A stretch of DNA of 9,131 nt from Clostridiales bacterium (GCA_017649745.1 JAGCGE010000188.1:1-9131), one strand, 5' to 3'; positions 1 to 8,114 are shown, numbered from the stretch's first letter. Numbers and translations: made by a program. Notes: generated from the sequence alone by a model not told the origin.

Positions 1-522
1 ACAAATGAAAGAGATTACTGTATCCTGATACTTTTCCTTAACTGTGGTATGCGTCTTGCAGAGCTTCGCGGTATTGATCTTAGTGATATCCGCGGAGACA
101 TCCTTACTGTTATCGGTAAAGGTAATAAAGAACGTACGATATACCTTAACAAGTCCTGTATCGAAGCGATCGATGAGTGGCTTAAGGTACGTGAGACTTA
201 TAAGATCAAGCCAAGTGCCAAGGATGCTCTATTTATATCGAAAATAGGCTTAAGACTATCCGAAGACATGATCCAGATAACGATCAAGAATCTGATGGCA
301 CAAAGCGGGATCGATACAAAGGTATATTCAGTACATAAACTCAGACATACTGCTGCTACTTTGATGTACAAGTACGGTCACGTCGATCTTAGAAGTCTTC
401 AGACGATCCTTGGACATGCAAGTGTATCAACGACACAGATCTATACACATGTAGATGACGATTTGCTCCATCAGGCTGTAGAGAGTAACCCTCTGGCAAA
501 TTTCGTTCCTAAAGAAGATTAA
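1..522 (+). CDS. Tyrosine recombinase (XerC/XerD-like), C-terminal catalytic part, 5' end outside window
   Basis: The reading frame is open from base 1, so the ATG at 49 is internal and the N-terminal core-binding domain lies upstream of the window. The 173 visible residues form a complete tyrosine recombinase catalytic domain, which cuts and rejoins DNA through a 3'-phosphotyrosine intermediate. Numbering from base 1, the expected catalytic residues are all present: Arg18 in GMRLAEL, Lys40 in IGKGNKER, His112 and Arg115 in HKLRHT, His139 in LGH, and nucleophile Tyr148 in TQIYTHV. The ending resembles chromosomal Xer-like recombinases of Clostridia that I recall, more than phage integrases, but the missing N-terminus prevents a firm choice. 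The gene is convergent with the long minus-strand gene line, and its stop codon overlaps the stop of the sulfatase-like gene S1 by 4 bases. No attachment site or other mobile-element gene is visible nearby. Confidence 0.93.
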   Translation, partial: TNERDYCILILFLNCGMRLAELRGIDLSDIRGDILTVIGKGNKERTIYLNKSCIEAIDEWLKVRETYKIKPSAKDALFISKIGLRLSEDMIQITIKNLMAQSGIDTKVYSVHKLRHTAATLMYKYGHVDLRSLQTILGHASVSTTQIYTHVDDDLLHQAVESNPLANFVPKED

Positions 523-2594
523 CCGAAGTATTCTGTCATAGGAAGGATCTCTGTTCCCTCACTGCCCGGCTCTTTACCGTATAGACAATCAGAACTTCCT
601 TCAAATTCATACTTACAATATGCGTTATATATAGTCGTATAGTTAAGTCGTCCTGTACTGTAGATCGCAGGAACACTCTCGTCATACATTCTGTCATACC
701 AGATCCTGGTCCTTACGGAATCCTCATTATAATCGAAAATGGTATCTCCGAAATACTTAGGTTCTACCTGACTATCAATTCCTGCAGCATAAGCGATCGT
801 AGCCATCATATCCTTATGATATTCAGGTGTCTTGGTAAAGACTATGCTGTCATGTCTTTCATTAGGCATCTTGATCATGAAAAGAGGTGTAGCACCCCAC
901 CCAAATTCGGATTCTTCATTATGATAGCCGTGATCGGAAGTAAATATGATAGTTGAATTATCATATACGCCAAGCTCCTGAAGCTGAACGATAAGATTAT
1001 TCATAATATCAAACGAGGAGATGATCTCAGCATCAACATCACAAGGCTGGTGTGTACCATTAAGATGGTTAACCATGAAATAATTCTTATCAGAATCAGA
1101 AAGCTTATAATTCATGTTGAAAAGATAATCGGAATTTATGTAGTAACATTCTGTCGTACGCTCATATATAGCGATCTCTCTGAACGAAAGTCCGTCAAAT
1201 TCAATAGACTCCTTAAAGAAGTAAGGCAAAGAACGGAACAATGACAACTTTCCGAAATCAGTCCTGAAGTTATCATAGTCGAAACTCTCAAGCTTGAGCT
1301 TATGAGGCTCATCATACTTCTTTACATTGTCGAATCTGTCGTAAAGATACTGAGGCTCAGGCATCTCAAAGTTATATGCATTACATACATAGTTATTTTC
1401 ATGCATCAGCTGATAGAACTTAATGTTCTTCTCTGAGTTCCAGCACTTATCGAACCAATCGTATTTTCCAAGAGTATTATCAAACTCAGCTCCGCCGAAC
1501 ATCTGGCACATCGAAGTAACAGTAGAATCATAAACACTGCATGTATCAGTATAAAGCGTGAAATCCTTAGTTACATTGAAGTATTCAGGATGCTGCTCAT
1601 AAAATGGTTCAATATAACTGTTATCAAAACAGTCAAAAACGATAACAATAACGTTATTATTCTTTGAAACAGTATACTGCTCTGATGAATCGAAATAATA
1701 TTCAGTTGTTACGCCGTATATCTCCTTTGGTGCAAGAACGAGCAAAAGGATCGTAGCAACGATATGAAGAGCAAGATAGATGATATATCCGAAAAAATCT
1801 ATATTCTTTTTCTTTTTTTTAAGGAAATGAACTGCAACGATAACAAGAGCAATTATAGCGATCCAAATGATGATATTAATGATCTTAGTACTCATTGAAA
1901 CATGCAAAGCATCATTTGATACACCAAGAAGCGAAAGCTTACCGTTAAGGAATGAATACTGTGCATAGATCGCAACAGCTAATCCAAGGAAGCCTGCGTA
2001 GACATAATCATATATCTTATTAGGAATAACAAAGAATATGGTAGCAATTGCAATAGCGATAACTGCAAAGAACAATAACTGCCAACCGATAAATTCCTGG
2101 ATCGGGAATTCAAAGTTCTCAACATTTCCTACGAAAGAATCAACAGGAAGATAAATGTTAATAACAAAACTCAATGCTGAACCAGCAACGAGTGATTTAA
2201 GATACTTCTTCGAATTTGCCTTCTTATCCTTGATAACGAATGATAGTCCGAAGAATATCAGAACAGCAAAGAACAATCCGTCGATAACGAGGATCGGAAC
2301 TGCATATTTTGCAACAAAATCCGGCATCTCAGTAAAGACGAATCTGTAATAGAAGAATAACGGCAAAGTAGCCAATGCCGTAGATATAAGGAATAGTGAT
2401 AGATCAAAACGCTCTACTATCCTTGTTGCAAGCTTAGTCTTGGAGCAAAATTCCAAGACGACCAAAAGAACCACAAACGCAACTGATCTGTGGATTACAT
2501 ATGATAACTGAAATATGAAAGCAAGGATCATAATATCAAGTACTATGAATCCGAACTTTTTACAAAAACCAACGAGTTTACTCTCTGTTCCCAA
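519..2594 (-). CDS. Multi-pass membrane protein with C-terminal sulfatase-like (LtaS/EptA-superfamily) domain, paralog S1
   Basis: This 691-residue protein has about nine predicted membrane helices in residues 14-288, followed by an alkaline phosphatase/sulfatase-fold domain at about 313-610. An odd helix number with a cytoplasmic N-terminus places the catalytic domain outside the cell. Superfamily motifs are VIVIVFD with Asp321 as likely metal ligand, Y-D-S-T-V-T-S with Thr358 as candidate nucleophile, HLNGTHQP (510-517), which resembles the GSH motif of phosphoethanolamine transferases, and SDHG with Asp554 and His555 as metal ligands. The tail after the domain ends in LPMTEYFG, shared with the two paralogs in this window. 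The start is TTG: an in-frame TAG immediately precedes it, a weak AGG lies 9 bases upstream, and the first in-frame ATG would fall inside membrane helix 1. The likely role is transfer or removal of a phosphate- or sulfate-linked group on an envelope molecule; the substrate is unknown. It is the last gene of the minus-strand line. Confidence 0.88.
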   Translation of the reverse strand: MGTESKLVGFCKKFGFIVLDIMILAFIFQLSYVIHRSVAFVVLLVVLEFCSKTKLATRIVERFDLSLFLISTALATLPLFFYYRFVFTEMPDFVAKYAVPILVIDGLFFAVLIFFGLSFVIKDKKANSKKYLKSLVAGSALSFVINIYLPVDSFVGNVENFEFPIQEFIGWQLLFFAVIAIAIATIFFVIPNKIYDYVYAGFLGLAVAIYAQYSFLNGKLSLLGVSNDALHVSMSTKIINIIIWIAIIALVIVAVHFLKKKKKNIDFFGYIIYLALHIVATILLLVLAPKEIYGVTTEYYFDSSEQYTVSKNNNVIVIVFDCFDNSYIEPFYEQHPEYFNVTKDFTLYTDTCSVYDSTVTSMCQMFGGAEFDNTLGKYDWFDKCWNSEKNIKFYQLMHENNYVCNAYNFEMPEPQYLYDRFDNVKKYDEPHKLKLESFDYDNFRTDFGKLSLFRSLPYFFKESIEFDGLSFREIAIYERTTECYYINSDYLFNMNYKLSDSDKNYFMVNHLNGTHQPCDVDAEIISSFDIMNNLIVQLQELGVYDNSTIIFTSDHGYHNEESEFGWGATPLFMIKMPNERHDSIVFTKTPEYHKDMMATIAYAAGIDSQVEPKYFGDTIFDYNEDSVRTRIWYDRMYDESVPAIYSTGRLNYTTIYNAYCKYEFEGSSDCLYGKEPGSEGTEILPMTEYFG

Positions 2595-2621
2595 CTATAT
2601 ATACCTAAATATTCAATTCAA

Positions 2622-2846
2622 TTAATCGTCAAGAAGATCCTCTGCTTTGATAACAACGTCCTCGTCATTATCCTTTGCCTTGATCTTATCATCGATCTTA
2701 ACTTCTTCTTCAGAGCCCTTTTTCTTGAAAAGTCTCTTAAGCTTATTCCAGAAAATACCAACAAATGCACCAAGTGCAACGATTACTGCAGCTGCGATCT
2801 GAATGATGTAACTGGTAGTAGCCGGATCAATATACAGATTAACCAT
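2622..2846 (-). CDS. Small single-helix membrane protein with N-terminal YIDP motif
   Basis: This 74-residue protein begins MVNLYIDPATTSY. One membrane helix spans about residues 13-33, followed by a basic stretch (KLKRLFKKK, 35-43) and an acidic tail to the end. The basic residues after the helix predict the N-terminus outside and the tail in the cytoplasm. An upstream in-frame ATG at 2879 would overlap the end of S2, but a strong AGGAGG lies 8 bases before the ATG at 2846, so that start is preferred. It lies 25 bases after S2 and 27 bases before S1, inside the operon. From memory, short proteins with a Y-[IL]-D-P-x-[TG] N-terminus occur next to sulfatase-like or glycan-related membrane proteins in Clostridia; I know no assigned function. 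A partner or assembly factor for the neighbouring enzymes is inference. Confidence 0.85.
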   Translation of the reverse strand: MVNLYIDPATTSYIIQIAAAVIVALGAFVGIFWNKLKRLFKKKGSEEEVKIDDKIKAKDNDEDVVIKAEDLLDD

Positions 2847-2854
2847 TAATGTAA

Positions 2855-2860
2855 CCTCCT
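2855..2860 (-). promoter_or_regulatory. Ribosome binding site AGGAGG deciding the start of the small YIDP protein
   Basis: On the minus strand AGGAGG is followed by an 8-base spacer and the ATG at 2846. The site lies in the short gap after the S2 stop codon. It supports the 74-residue form over the longer 85-residue form, which would place this site inside the coding sequence. Confidence 0.85.
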
Positions 2861-2871
2861 TTAATGTCACC

Positions 2872-4968
2872 TTATCCAAAATACACTTTCATTGGCAAAA
2901 TCTCAATATCATCTTTGAACGGATCTTTACCTTTTATCTCTTCGACCCTGTCTTTTACCTCATATTTTGCAAATGCGTTATATTTTATCATATATGATAA
3001 ATGACCTTCACTATAAATGTTAGGCTTTGAAGAATCATAGATCATCTCATATACACATCTTGTTCTCTCAGAATTCTCATCAAAATCATAGATCGAGTTT
3101 CCATATTGTTCAGGATTATCAAGACCTGCACAAACAGCGATCGTTCCCATAAAATCATCAAGACATATTGGAGCATCAGAAAGCTGCATCTCTGTATTAG
3201 TCTTACCAGGTTCCTTTATCATAAACAATGGAGATGAACCTAATGAAGAGAACTGATTTTCTTCCTTATGATTACCATGGTCAGCCATAAAGATTATCGT
3301 ACTATTGTCATACAGATCTTTCTCTTTAAGCTGAGAAATGAGTTTTTCCATGATCTTAAAGAGCTTTTCATTCTCTTTTTCAGTATCACAAGGCTGATGG
3401 ATACCTCTTAAGTGTGTGTAATAGAACAACTTATCTTCAGTATACTGATAATCCATATAATAAAGATAATTTCCGTTTACTTCCTCTGCCTTATCACTGT
3501 TAACATAAGCGACATAGTATCTGAATGTTTCATCACTAAAGAGTAAGCTTACCGGATTCTTAAGAACGTATGGCAAAGCCCTATAAAATGAAACTGCTAC
3601 AAAGTCCTTATGTAACTTATTAATGTCAAACTGCCAATAATCAAGCTCTTTCGGCTTATCGTACTTCATAACGTTGTCGATCTTACCGTATTGTTTAGAG
3701 CTGTCCGGTGTTTCAACACAATAGAAATTACACTTGTATCCCTTATCATGCAGTGCATTATAGAAATTCTCGGTTCTCTCGCTCTTCCAGCCTAGATCAA
3801 GAAATTCATCAAGTGAAACTTCATTATTAAACTGACAATTACCCAAGAACTGATTGACTGATGTTGCAGTCGAATCAAATTCACTAGTAGTATTCGTATA
3901 CATCGTAAAGTCTTTAAGGATATCGTATTTTTCAGGATGTGCCTTATAGAACTCTTTAGCATATGAATTATCATAACCGTCGAAAACAATGACTATGATG
4001 TTCTCATTACTGGACAATGTAAATTGTTCGCTATTATCGAAATAGTACTGAACCTTAGTACTGAATGCACTCTTCGGAGCAAGTATAAGAAGCATTACCA
4101 AAGAGACAAAGTGAAAAGCAAGAAGAAGACCTGAAACTACGTTGAATGTTTTCGAAGTCTTTTCCTTAAGAAGCTTTGTACTGAAAAATACAGCTACAAA
4201 AATAACCAACCAGATCAATGAATTAACAATAAGCACCTTAGGATCATTAACAGTAAGATCTCCTCCCTTATCAAGATAAGGAAGATGCTTATTCATAAAC
4301 ATATACTGAATAGTCGAACAGATAATGAATGCTACAAGTATTTTCGATAGGATCGTAAAGATCTTGTCCTTAAGCTTAACGATCATCAATGCGAAAAATA
4401 CAGAAAGAGAAATAAATAAGAATACAAAGTATAAGATAAATGGCTTACATGAGAATTCAAAGTTCTCGATATTTCCTATATATGTATCTATCGGGACATA
4501 AAGAAATATAAAGAAAATGCTTGGAGATACGACTAAGAATGATGATATCAGACGAGGCTTTTCTTTCTTAACATCCTTTGGAATAAGCCATAAAGCAGTA
4601 CCAAGAGCAAGTATAAGATTTAAAAGGAAGAATACCACCAGTAGCAGGATATCAGTAATCGAAGTATACTTTGCAAAGAATAACTTTGTCTTACCGATAC
4701 CAATAACGTAATAATAGATCAGAAACATCAAAGGAATAACTATCGGTATCGACCGTTTTAGATTATCCTTACTCAGCTTCTTTACCGCTTCCAATGGAAT
4801 ATTGCAGAATAACGCCATGAGCAAGAAGGCCATAACAAAGATCAATCTGTATGCTACATAATTGAAATACACCTTCTGCTGCAGACCAAGGATCAATATA
4901 AGAACATAGAAGATGATCCTGGTAATGACGTAATTCTTTTCCAATACGGAGCGTATCTTATCAAGCAT
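2872..4968 (-). CDS. Multi-pass membrane protein with C-terminal sulfatase-like (LtaS/EptA-superfamily) domain, paralog S2
   Basis: This 698-residue protein has the same architecture as S1: about nine predicted membrane helices in residues 17-297, then a sulfatase-like domain at about 323-620. Key motifs are IIVIVFDGYD with Asp330 as likely metal ligand, FDSTATS with Thr367 as candidate nucleophile, THLRGIHQP (518-526), and ADHG with Asp563 and His564. The loop after helix 5 carries VPIDTYIGNIENFEF, closely matching IYLPVDSFVGNVENFEF in S1. The protein ends in LPMKVYFG. The ATG start follows a GAGG ribosome binding site with an 8-base spacer, 13 bases after the aminopeptidase stop. An extracellular-facing envelope phosphotransferase or hydrolase is the likely role; the substrate cannot be read from sequence. 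A true sulfatase is less likely, because the C/S-x-P-x-R sulfatase signature is absent. Confidence 0.9.
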   Translation of the reverse strand: MLDKIRSVLEKNYVITRIIFYVLILILGLQQKVYFNYVAYRLIFVMAFLLMALFCNIPLEAVKKLSKDNLKRSIPIVIPLMFLIYYYVIGIGKTKLFFAKYTSITDILLLVVFFLLNLILALGTALWLIPKDVKKEKPRLISSFLVVSPSIFFIFLYVPIDTYIGNIENFEFSCKPFILYFVFLFISLSVFFALMIVKLKDKIFTILSKILVAFIICSTIQYMFMNKHLPYLDKGGDLTVNDPKVLIVNSLIWLVIFVAVFFSTKLLKEKTSKTFNVVSGLLLAFHFVSLVMLLILAPKSAFSTKVQYYFDNSEQFTLSSNENIIVIVFDGYDNSYAKEFYKAHPEKYDILKDFTMYTNTTSEFDSTATSVNQFLGNCQFNNEVSLDEFLDLGWKSERTENFYNALHDKGYKCNFYCVETPDSSKQYGKIDNVMKYDKPKELDYWQFDINKLHKDFVAVSFYRALPYVLKNPVSLLFSDETFRYYVAYVNSDKAEEVNGNYLYYMDYQYTEDKLFYYTHLRGIHQPCDTEKENEKLFKIMEKLISQLKEKDLYDNSTIIFMADHGNHKEENQFSSLGSSPLFMIKEPGKTNTEMQLSDAPICLDDFMGTIAVCAGLDNPEQYGNSIYDFDENSERTRCVYEMIYDSSKPNIYSEGHLSYMIKYNAFAKYEVKDRVEEIKGKDPFKDDIEILPMKVYFG

Positions 4969-4981
4969 TATCTATACCTCG

Positions 4982-6379
4982 TTAAATATTCTCAATAAAA
5001 CTCTTATATGCGAGATAAGTATCGTAAAGATCGATCTTTGAGATCACTTCGTATGGAGCATGCATAGACCATACAGGAACACCGCAGTCGATAACTTCCA
5101 TACCGTGCTTAGCCATGTAAGCAGAGATAGTTCCGCCTCCGCCTGCATCTACTTTACCAAGTTCACCTGTCTGCCAGGAAACCGAATTAGCTTCAAAGAT
5201 CTTAGTGATCTGTGCAACGAAATCACCATTGGCTTCATTTGTACCTGACTTACCTCTTGCGCCAACATACTTTTCGAGCTTGATACCCTTAGACATATAT
5301 GCTGAGTTCCTGCGATCAGATACAGAAGCGTACTTAGGATCATAAGCATTGGAAACATCAGCTGAAAGCATCTTGGAATTAGCAATGAACTTACGATAAG
5401 CAAGAAGATCAAATGCCTTTCCTGTCTGCTTAGAGAACATCTCCATAAGGAAGTTCTCATAAAGAACTGACTGAGCACCAGAGTTAGCGTAAGAACCGAT
5501 CTCCTCTTTATCTGTAAGCATGCATACACATGTCTTGTCAGGCCTCTCCTGATCGAAAAGAGCCATCAAAGCCGGATATGCGCATACTTTATCATCATGT
5601 CCGTAAGCTGCGATAAACGCTCTGTCAAATCCAACGTCACGAGCCTTCATTGCAGGAACGATCTCGATCTCGCCTGAAACGAAATCCTTCTCTTTTATCT
5701 TGTAGTTCTTATAAAGGAAATCAAGGATATTAGCCTTAAATATGTCCTTATCGGACTTTTTCGCATCCTTATAAGGCATACCGCCGATGACAACATTAAG
5801 ATCTTCACCGGAGATAAAATCTCTTGGAGTCTTTTTCATCTGCTCATCAGCAAGATGTGGAAGAAGATCAGTGATATAAAAGATCGGATCATCCTCCTTC
5901 TCACCTACACAGATCTCATGACTCTTGGAATCCTTAGTAAAAACAACACCATGGATAGCAAGCGGGATAGTTGTCCACTGATACTTTTTGATACCACCGT
6001 AATAATGCGTCTTAAAGTATACTGTCTCTTCATCCTCATAGATCGGATTAGGCTTAAGGTCAAGTCTTGGTGAATCGATATGAGCTCCAAGGATGTTACA
6101 ACCTGTGGACTTCTTACCAATAACAGCAAGGATAAGTCCCTTACCCCTGACAGAAGCATAAACCTTATCCCCTGCCTTAAGTGATTTCTTAGATTCAATA
6201 TCTACAAAACCCAACTGCTCAGCAGCTTCAACTGAATTCTTAACGAATTCACGCTCAGTCTTAGAGATATTCAAAAAACTCTTATAGTCCTCAGCGAAGT
6301 TCATGCATGAGTCGATCTCATCTTCGCTCATGGATTTATAAAGATTAGGATATTCAGCAAAAAGATCTTTTACAGCCAT
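4982..6379 (-). CDS. apeA: M18 family metalloaminopeptidase (ApeA type)
   Basis: This 465-residue protein is a full-length M18 peptidase, a cytosolic dinuclear zinc enzyme that removes N-terminal residues from peptides. The expected active-site residues are present: His100 in GAHIDSPR, Asp262 in GHDDKVCAY, the general base Glu292 and ligand Glu293 in DKEEIGS, Asp341 in SADVSNAYDP, and His440 in SMHAPYE. The glycine-rich DAGGGGT (411-417) is also typical of the family. Length and motifs match the clostridial 'M18 family aminopeptidase 1' (ApeA) group; eukaryotic relatives prefer acidic N-termini, but the bacterial preference varies and is not predictable here. The ATG follows GGAG with an 8-base spacer. 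The gene sits 46 bases after S3 and 13 bases before S2. Its position between two sulfatase-like genes is unusual, and I see no mechanistic link to them. Confidence 0.95.
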   Translation of the reverse strand: MAVKDLFAEYPNLYKSMSEDEIDSCMNFAEDYKSFLNISKTEREFVKNSVEAAEQLGFVDIESKKSLKAGDKVYASVRGKGLILAVIGKKSTGCNILGAHIDSPRLDLKPNPIYEDEETVYFKTHYYGGIKKYQWTTIPLAIHGVVFTKDSKSHEICVGEKEDDPIFYITDLLPHLADEQMKKTPRDFISGEDLNVVIGGMPYKDAKKSDKDIFKANILDFLYKNYKIKEKDFVSGEIEIVPAMKARDVGFDRAFIAAYGHDDKVCAYPALMALFDQERPDKTCVCMLTDKEEIGSYANSGAQSVLYENFLMEMFSKQTGKAFDLLAYRKFIANSKMLSADVSNAYDPKYASVSDRRNSAYMSKGIKLEKYVGARGKSGTNEANGDFVAQITKIFEANSVSWQTGELGKVDAGGGGTISAYMAKHGMEVIDCGVPVWSMHAPYEVISKIDLYDTYLAYKSFIENI

Positions 6380-6411
6380 AATTATTTCTCCTCTTATTAC
6401 TTATCAAAAGA

Positions 6412-6417
6412 ATTATA
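6412..6417 (-). promoter_or_regulatory. Possible -10 promoter element before the aminopeptidase gene
   Basis: The 46-base gap between S3 and the aminopeptidase is the longest in the minus-strand line. It contains a perfect TATAAT on the minus strand, about 33 bases before the ATG. No convincing TTGACA-like element lies 15-18 bases upstream; that stretch reads as T-rich sequence at the end of S3. In AT-rich DNA such a hexamer can occur by chance, so this is only a candidate internal promoter. Confidence 0.3.
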
Positions 6418-6425
6418 CATCAATA

Positions 6426-8114
6426 TTATCCGAAAAACTCTTTCATCGGTAAAATCTCAGCAACTTCATACGGATCGGCATCTTTGATCTCGGAAGGCCT
6501 GGTGTAGACAGTATATTTAGCATAGGAATTACACCTTGCCGTATATGTCAGATGGCCACTAGTATAAACTCTTGGTCTACTGTGATCATAGATCCTTTCA
6601 TAATAGTATCTGACTCTTTGTGTATCACTTGAAAGATCATATACAGAATTACCGTAATAATGCGGGTCATCAAGATCAGCCAGAGTTGCAACTGTACCCA
6701 TGAAATCTTCAAATGATACTGGTGAAGTATTCAACACTAAGTGATTATGCTCTTCGTAAGGTTGTTTGATCATAAAGAGCGGCGAAGAACCAATGCAATA
6801 GTAATATGATTTTTGAGCTCCATGATCAGCCATGAATATGATCGTACTTTGATCATAGACACCTAATGCTTTTAATTGATCAATATATTCGCCCATGATC
6901 TCAGAAATAACCTTAGGTTCCGTATCTTCTTTAGCCGGATAGTGCATTCCACTTAAATGAGTATAAGTAAGGATATTACTGTCCGTTGTTTTAAGTTCAA
7001 GATTCTCAAGATATTCGGAATCACTGTAGATACATCTGTTAAGACATGGATATACGGCATATCCGCAAAATGAGTCTTCATCAAAATATGATCCGATCTT
7101 ATCTTTAAGGATGTAAGGAGCTATCCTATACAGAGTTAACATTCCAAAATCTTTATAGAACTGTTTATGTTCGAAAGAATAAGCCGATAGATATGTCGGT
7201 TCATCATATTTGATAACATTATCGAACTTGCCATAAACATATTCTTCATATGGGATAGAAAAATTATATGCGTTACATTTATATCCCTTTTCATGAAGCG
7301 AATCATAGAACTTTATAGTCCTTTCGCTATTCCATCCGCTGTTAAGCCAATCCTCACAAGTTGCTTCATTATCAAATTCACAACCGCCCATAAACTGGTT
7401 AATCGAGCAAACAGTCGAATCGAAAACACTTAAAGTATTGGTATACATCGTAAAGTCTTTAACGTCTTCATTAGTCAGCAACTCATTTATCGCATACTTA
7501 TTATCATAAGCATCAAAAACTATGATGATGACATTATTGTTCGAAGAGATCTCGAACTGACCGCTATTATCAACAGCATATTCCCTCTTTATATAGAAAA
7601 CCTCAGAAGGAGCCATTACCATCAGAATAATAAGCGAGATAACGTGATAACAAAGAAGTGCCGTTGCACAGTAAGTAGTGATCTTTGAGATCTTCTTTTC
7701 GAAAAGAAGAGATCCCGTAAAAACACCTGCTGTAACAAGGATCCAGATAATAAGATTAGTTATGATCAGTTTCTTATCAGAAAAAGCACTCTCAGTTGCT
7801 ACACCAAGTAAAGAAAGATGCGAATTCAAAAAGATATACTGTACCGAACATGAAGCTACTATCGCTAATAGGATCGAGCTTAACACATTGAAGATCTTTT
7901 TCGGAAAAAGTGAGATCAAACCTGAGATAAGAACTGTACTTCCGAAAAAAGCCAGCAGCATTAATGGCAAAAAGTTCGTACAGGTGAAATCAAAGTTCGA
8001 TATGTTCGATATATACGATTCCAGCGGAAGATAGATCAACAAAAGAAATGTAAGAGCCGATACGGTCAAAAGAGATCTTACAATGTTATTCTTGAAGTTT
8101 TTCTTAATGCTCAT
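6426..8114 (-). CDS. Membrane protein with C-terminal sulfatase-like domain, N-terminally shorter paralog S3
   Basis: This 562-residue protein aligns with S1 and S2 from their fifth membrane helix onward. It has about five helices in residues 12-168, then a sulfatase-like domain at about 194-485. Motifs are VIIIVFDAYD with Asp201, FDSTVCS with Thr234 as candidate nucleophile, THLSGMHYP (385-393), and ADHG with Asp430 and His431. It ends in LPMKEFFG. The loop motif IYLPLESYISNISNFDF (27-43) lies near the N-terminus, whereas it lies near residue 150-160 in S1 and S2, so about 120-130 residues with four helices are absent. Removing four helices keeps an odd count, so the catalytic domain should still lie outside. 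The ATG is 1 base after the lipoprotein stop, and a weak AAAGAG lies within the end of that gene, suggesting translational coupling. An envelope transferase or hydrolase role is inferred; the substrate is unknown. Confidence 0.88.
   Translation of the reverse strand: MSIKKNFKNNIVRSLLTVSALTFLLLIYLPLESYISNISNFDFTCTNFLPLMLLAFFGSTVLISGLISLFPKKIFNVLSSILLAIVASCSVQYIFLNSHLSLLGVATESAFSDKKLIITNLIIWILVTAGVFTGSLLFEKKISKITTYCATALLCYHVISLIILMVMAPSEVFYIKREYAVDNSGQFEISSNNNVIIIVFDAYDNKYAINELLTNEDVKDFTMYTNTLSVFDSTVCSINQFMGGCEFDNEATCEDWLNSGWNSERTIKFYDSLHEKGYKCNAYNFSIPYEEYVYGKFDNVIKYDEPTYLSAYSFEHKQFYKDFGMLTLYRIAPYILKDKIGSYFDEDSFCGYAVYPCLNRCIYSDSEYLENLELKTTDSNILTYTHLSGMHYPAKEDTEPKVISEIMGEYIDQLKALGVYDQSTIIFMADHGAQKSYYYCIGSSPLFMIKQPYEEHNHLVLNTSPVSFEDFMGTVATLADLDDPHYYGNSVYDLSSDTQRVRYYYERIYDHSRPRVYTSGHLTYTARCNSYAKYTVYTRPSEIKDADPYEVAEILPMKEFFG

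Noticed and set aside
1..522. Recombinase as evidence of a prophage or integrative element.
   Set aside because: No attachment-site repeats, excisionase, phage or conjugation genes are visible, and the sequence resembles host Xer-like recombinases.
1804..1822. A-run on the minus strand in S1 (AAAAAAAAG in the correct register for A-AAA-AAG slippage).
   Set aside because: It encodes the lysine-rich loop between helices 8 and 9, which is expected in a cytoplasmic loop. S2 and S3 lack an equivalent run, and I saw no clear downstream stimulatory structure, so programmed frameshifting is not supported.
2106..2120. 15-base identity (GAATTCAAAGTTCTC) between S1 here and S2 at 4453-4467, noticed as a possible repeat.
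   Set aside because: It encodes the conserved E-N-F-E-F residues of the loop after helix 5 and is explained by paralogy.
2622..2879. Longer 85-residue form of the small membrane protein starting at 2879.
   Set aside because: It would overlap the end of S2 and place a perfect AGGAGG inside its own coding region, 8 bases before a better ATG.
5149..5529. Overlapping open frames opposite or within the aminopeptidase and other genes (also 5905-6198, 7678-8034, 8083-8445).
   Set aside because: They lie fully inside well-supported genes, lack recognisable motifs and have no convincing ribosome binding sites, so they are shadow frames.
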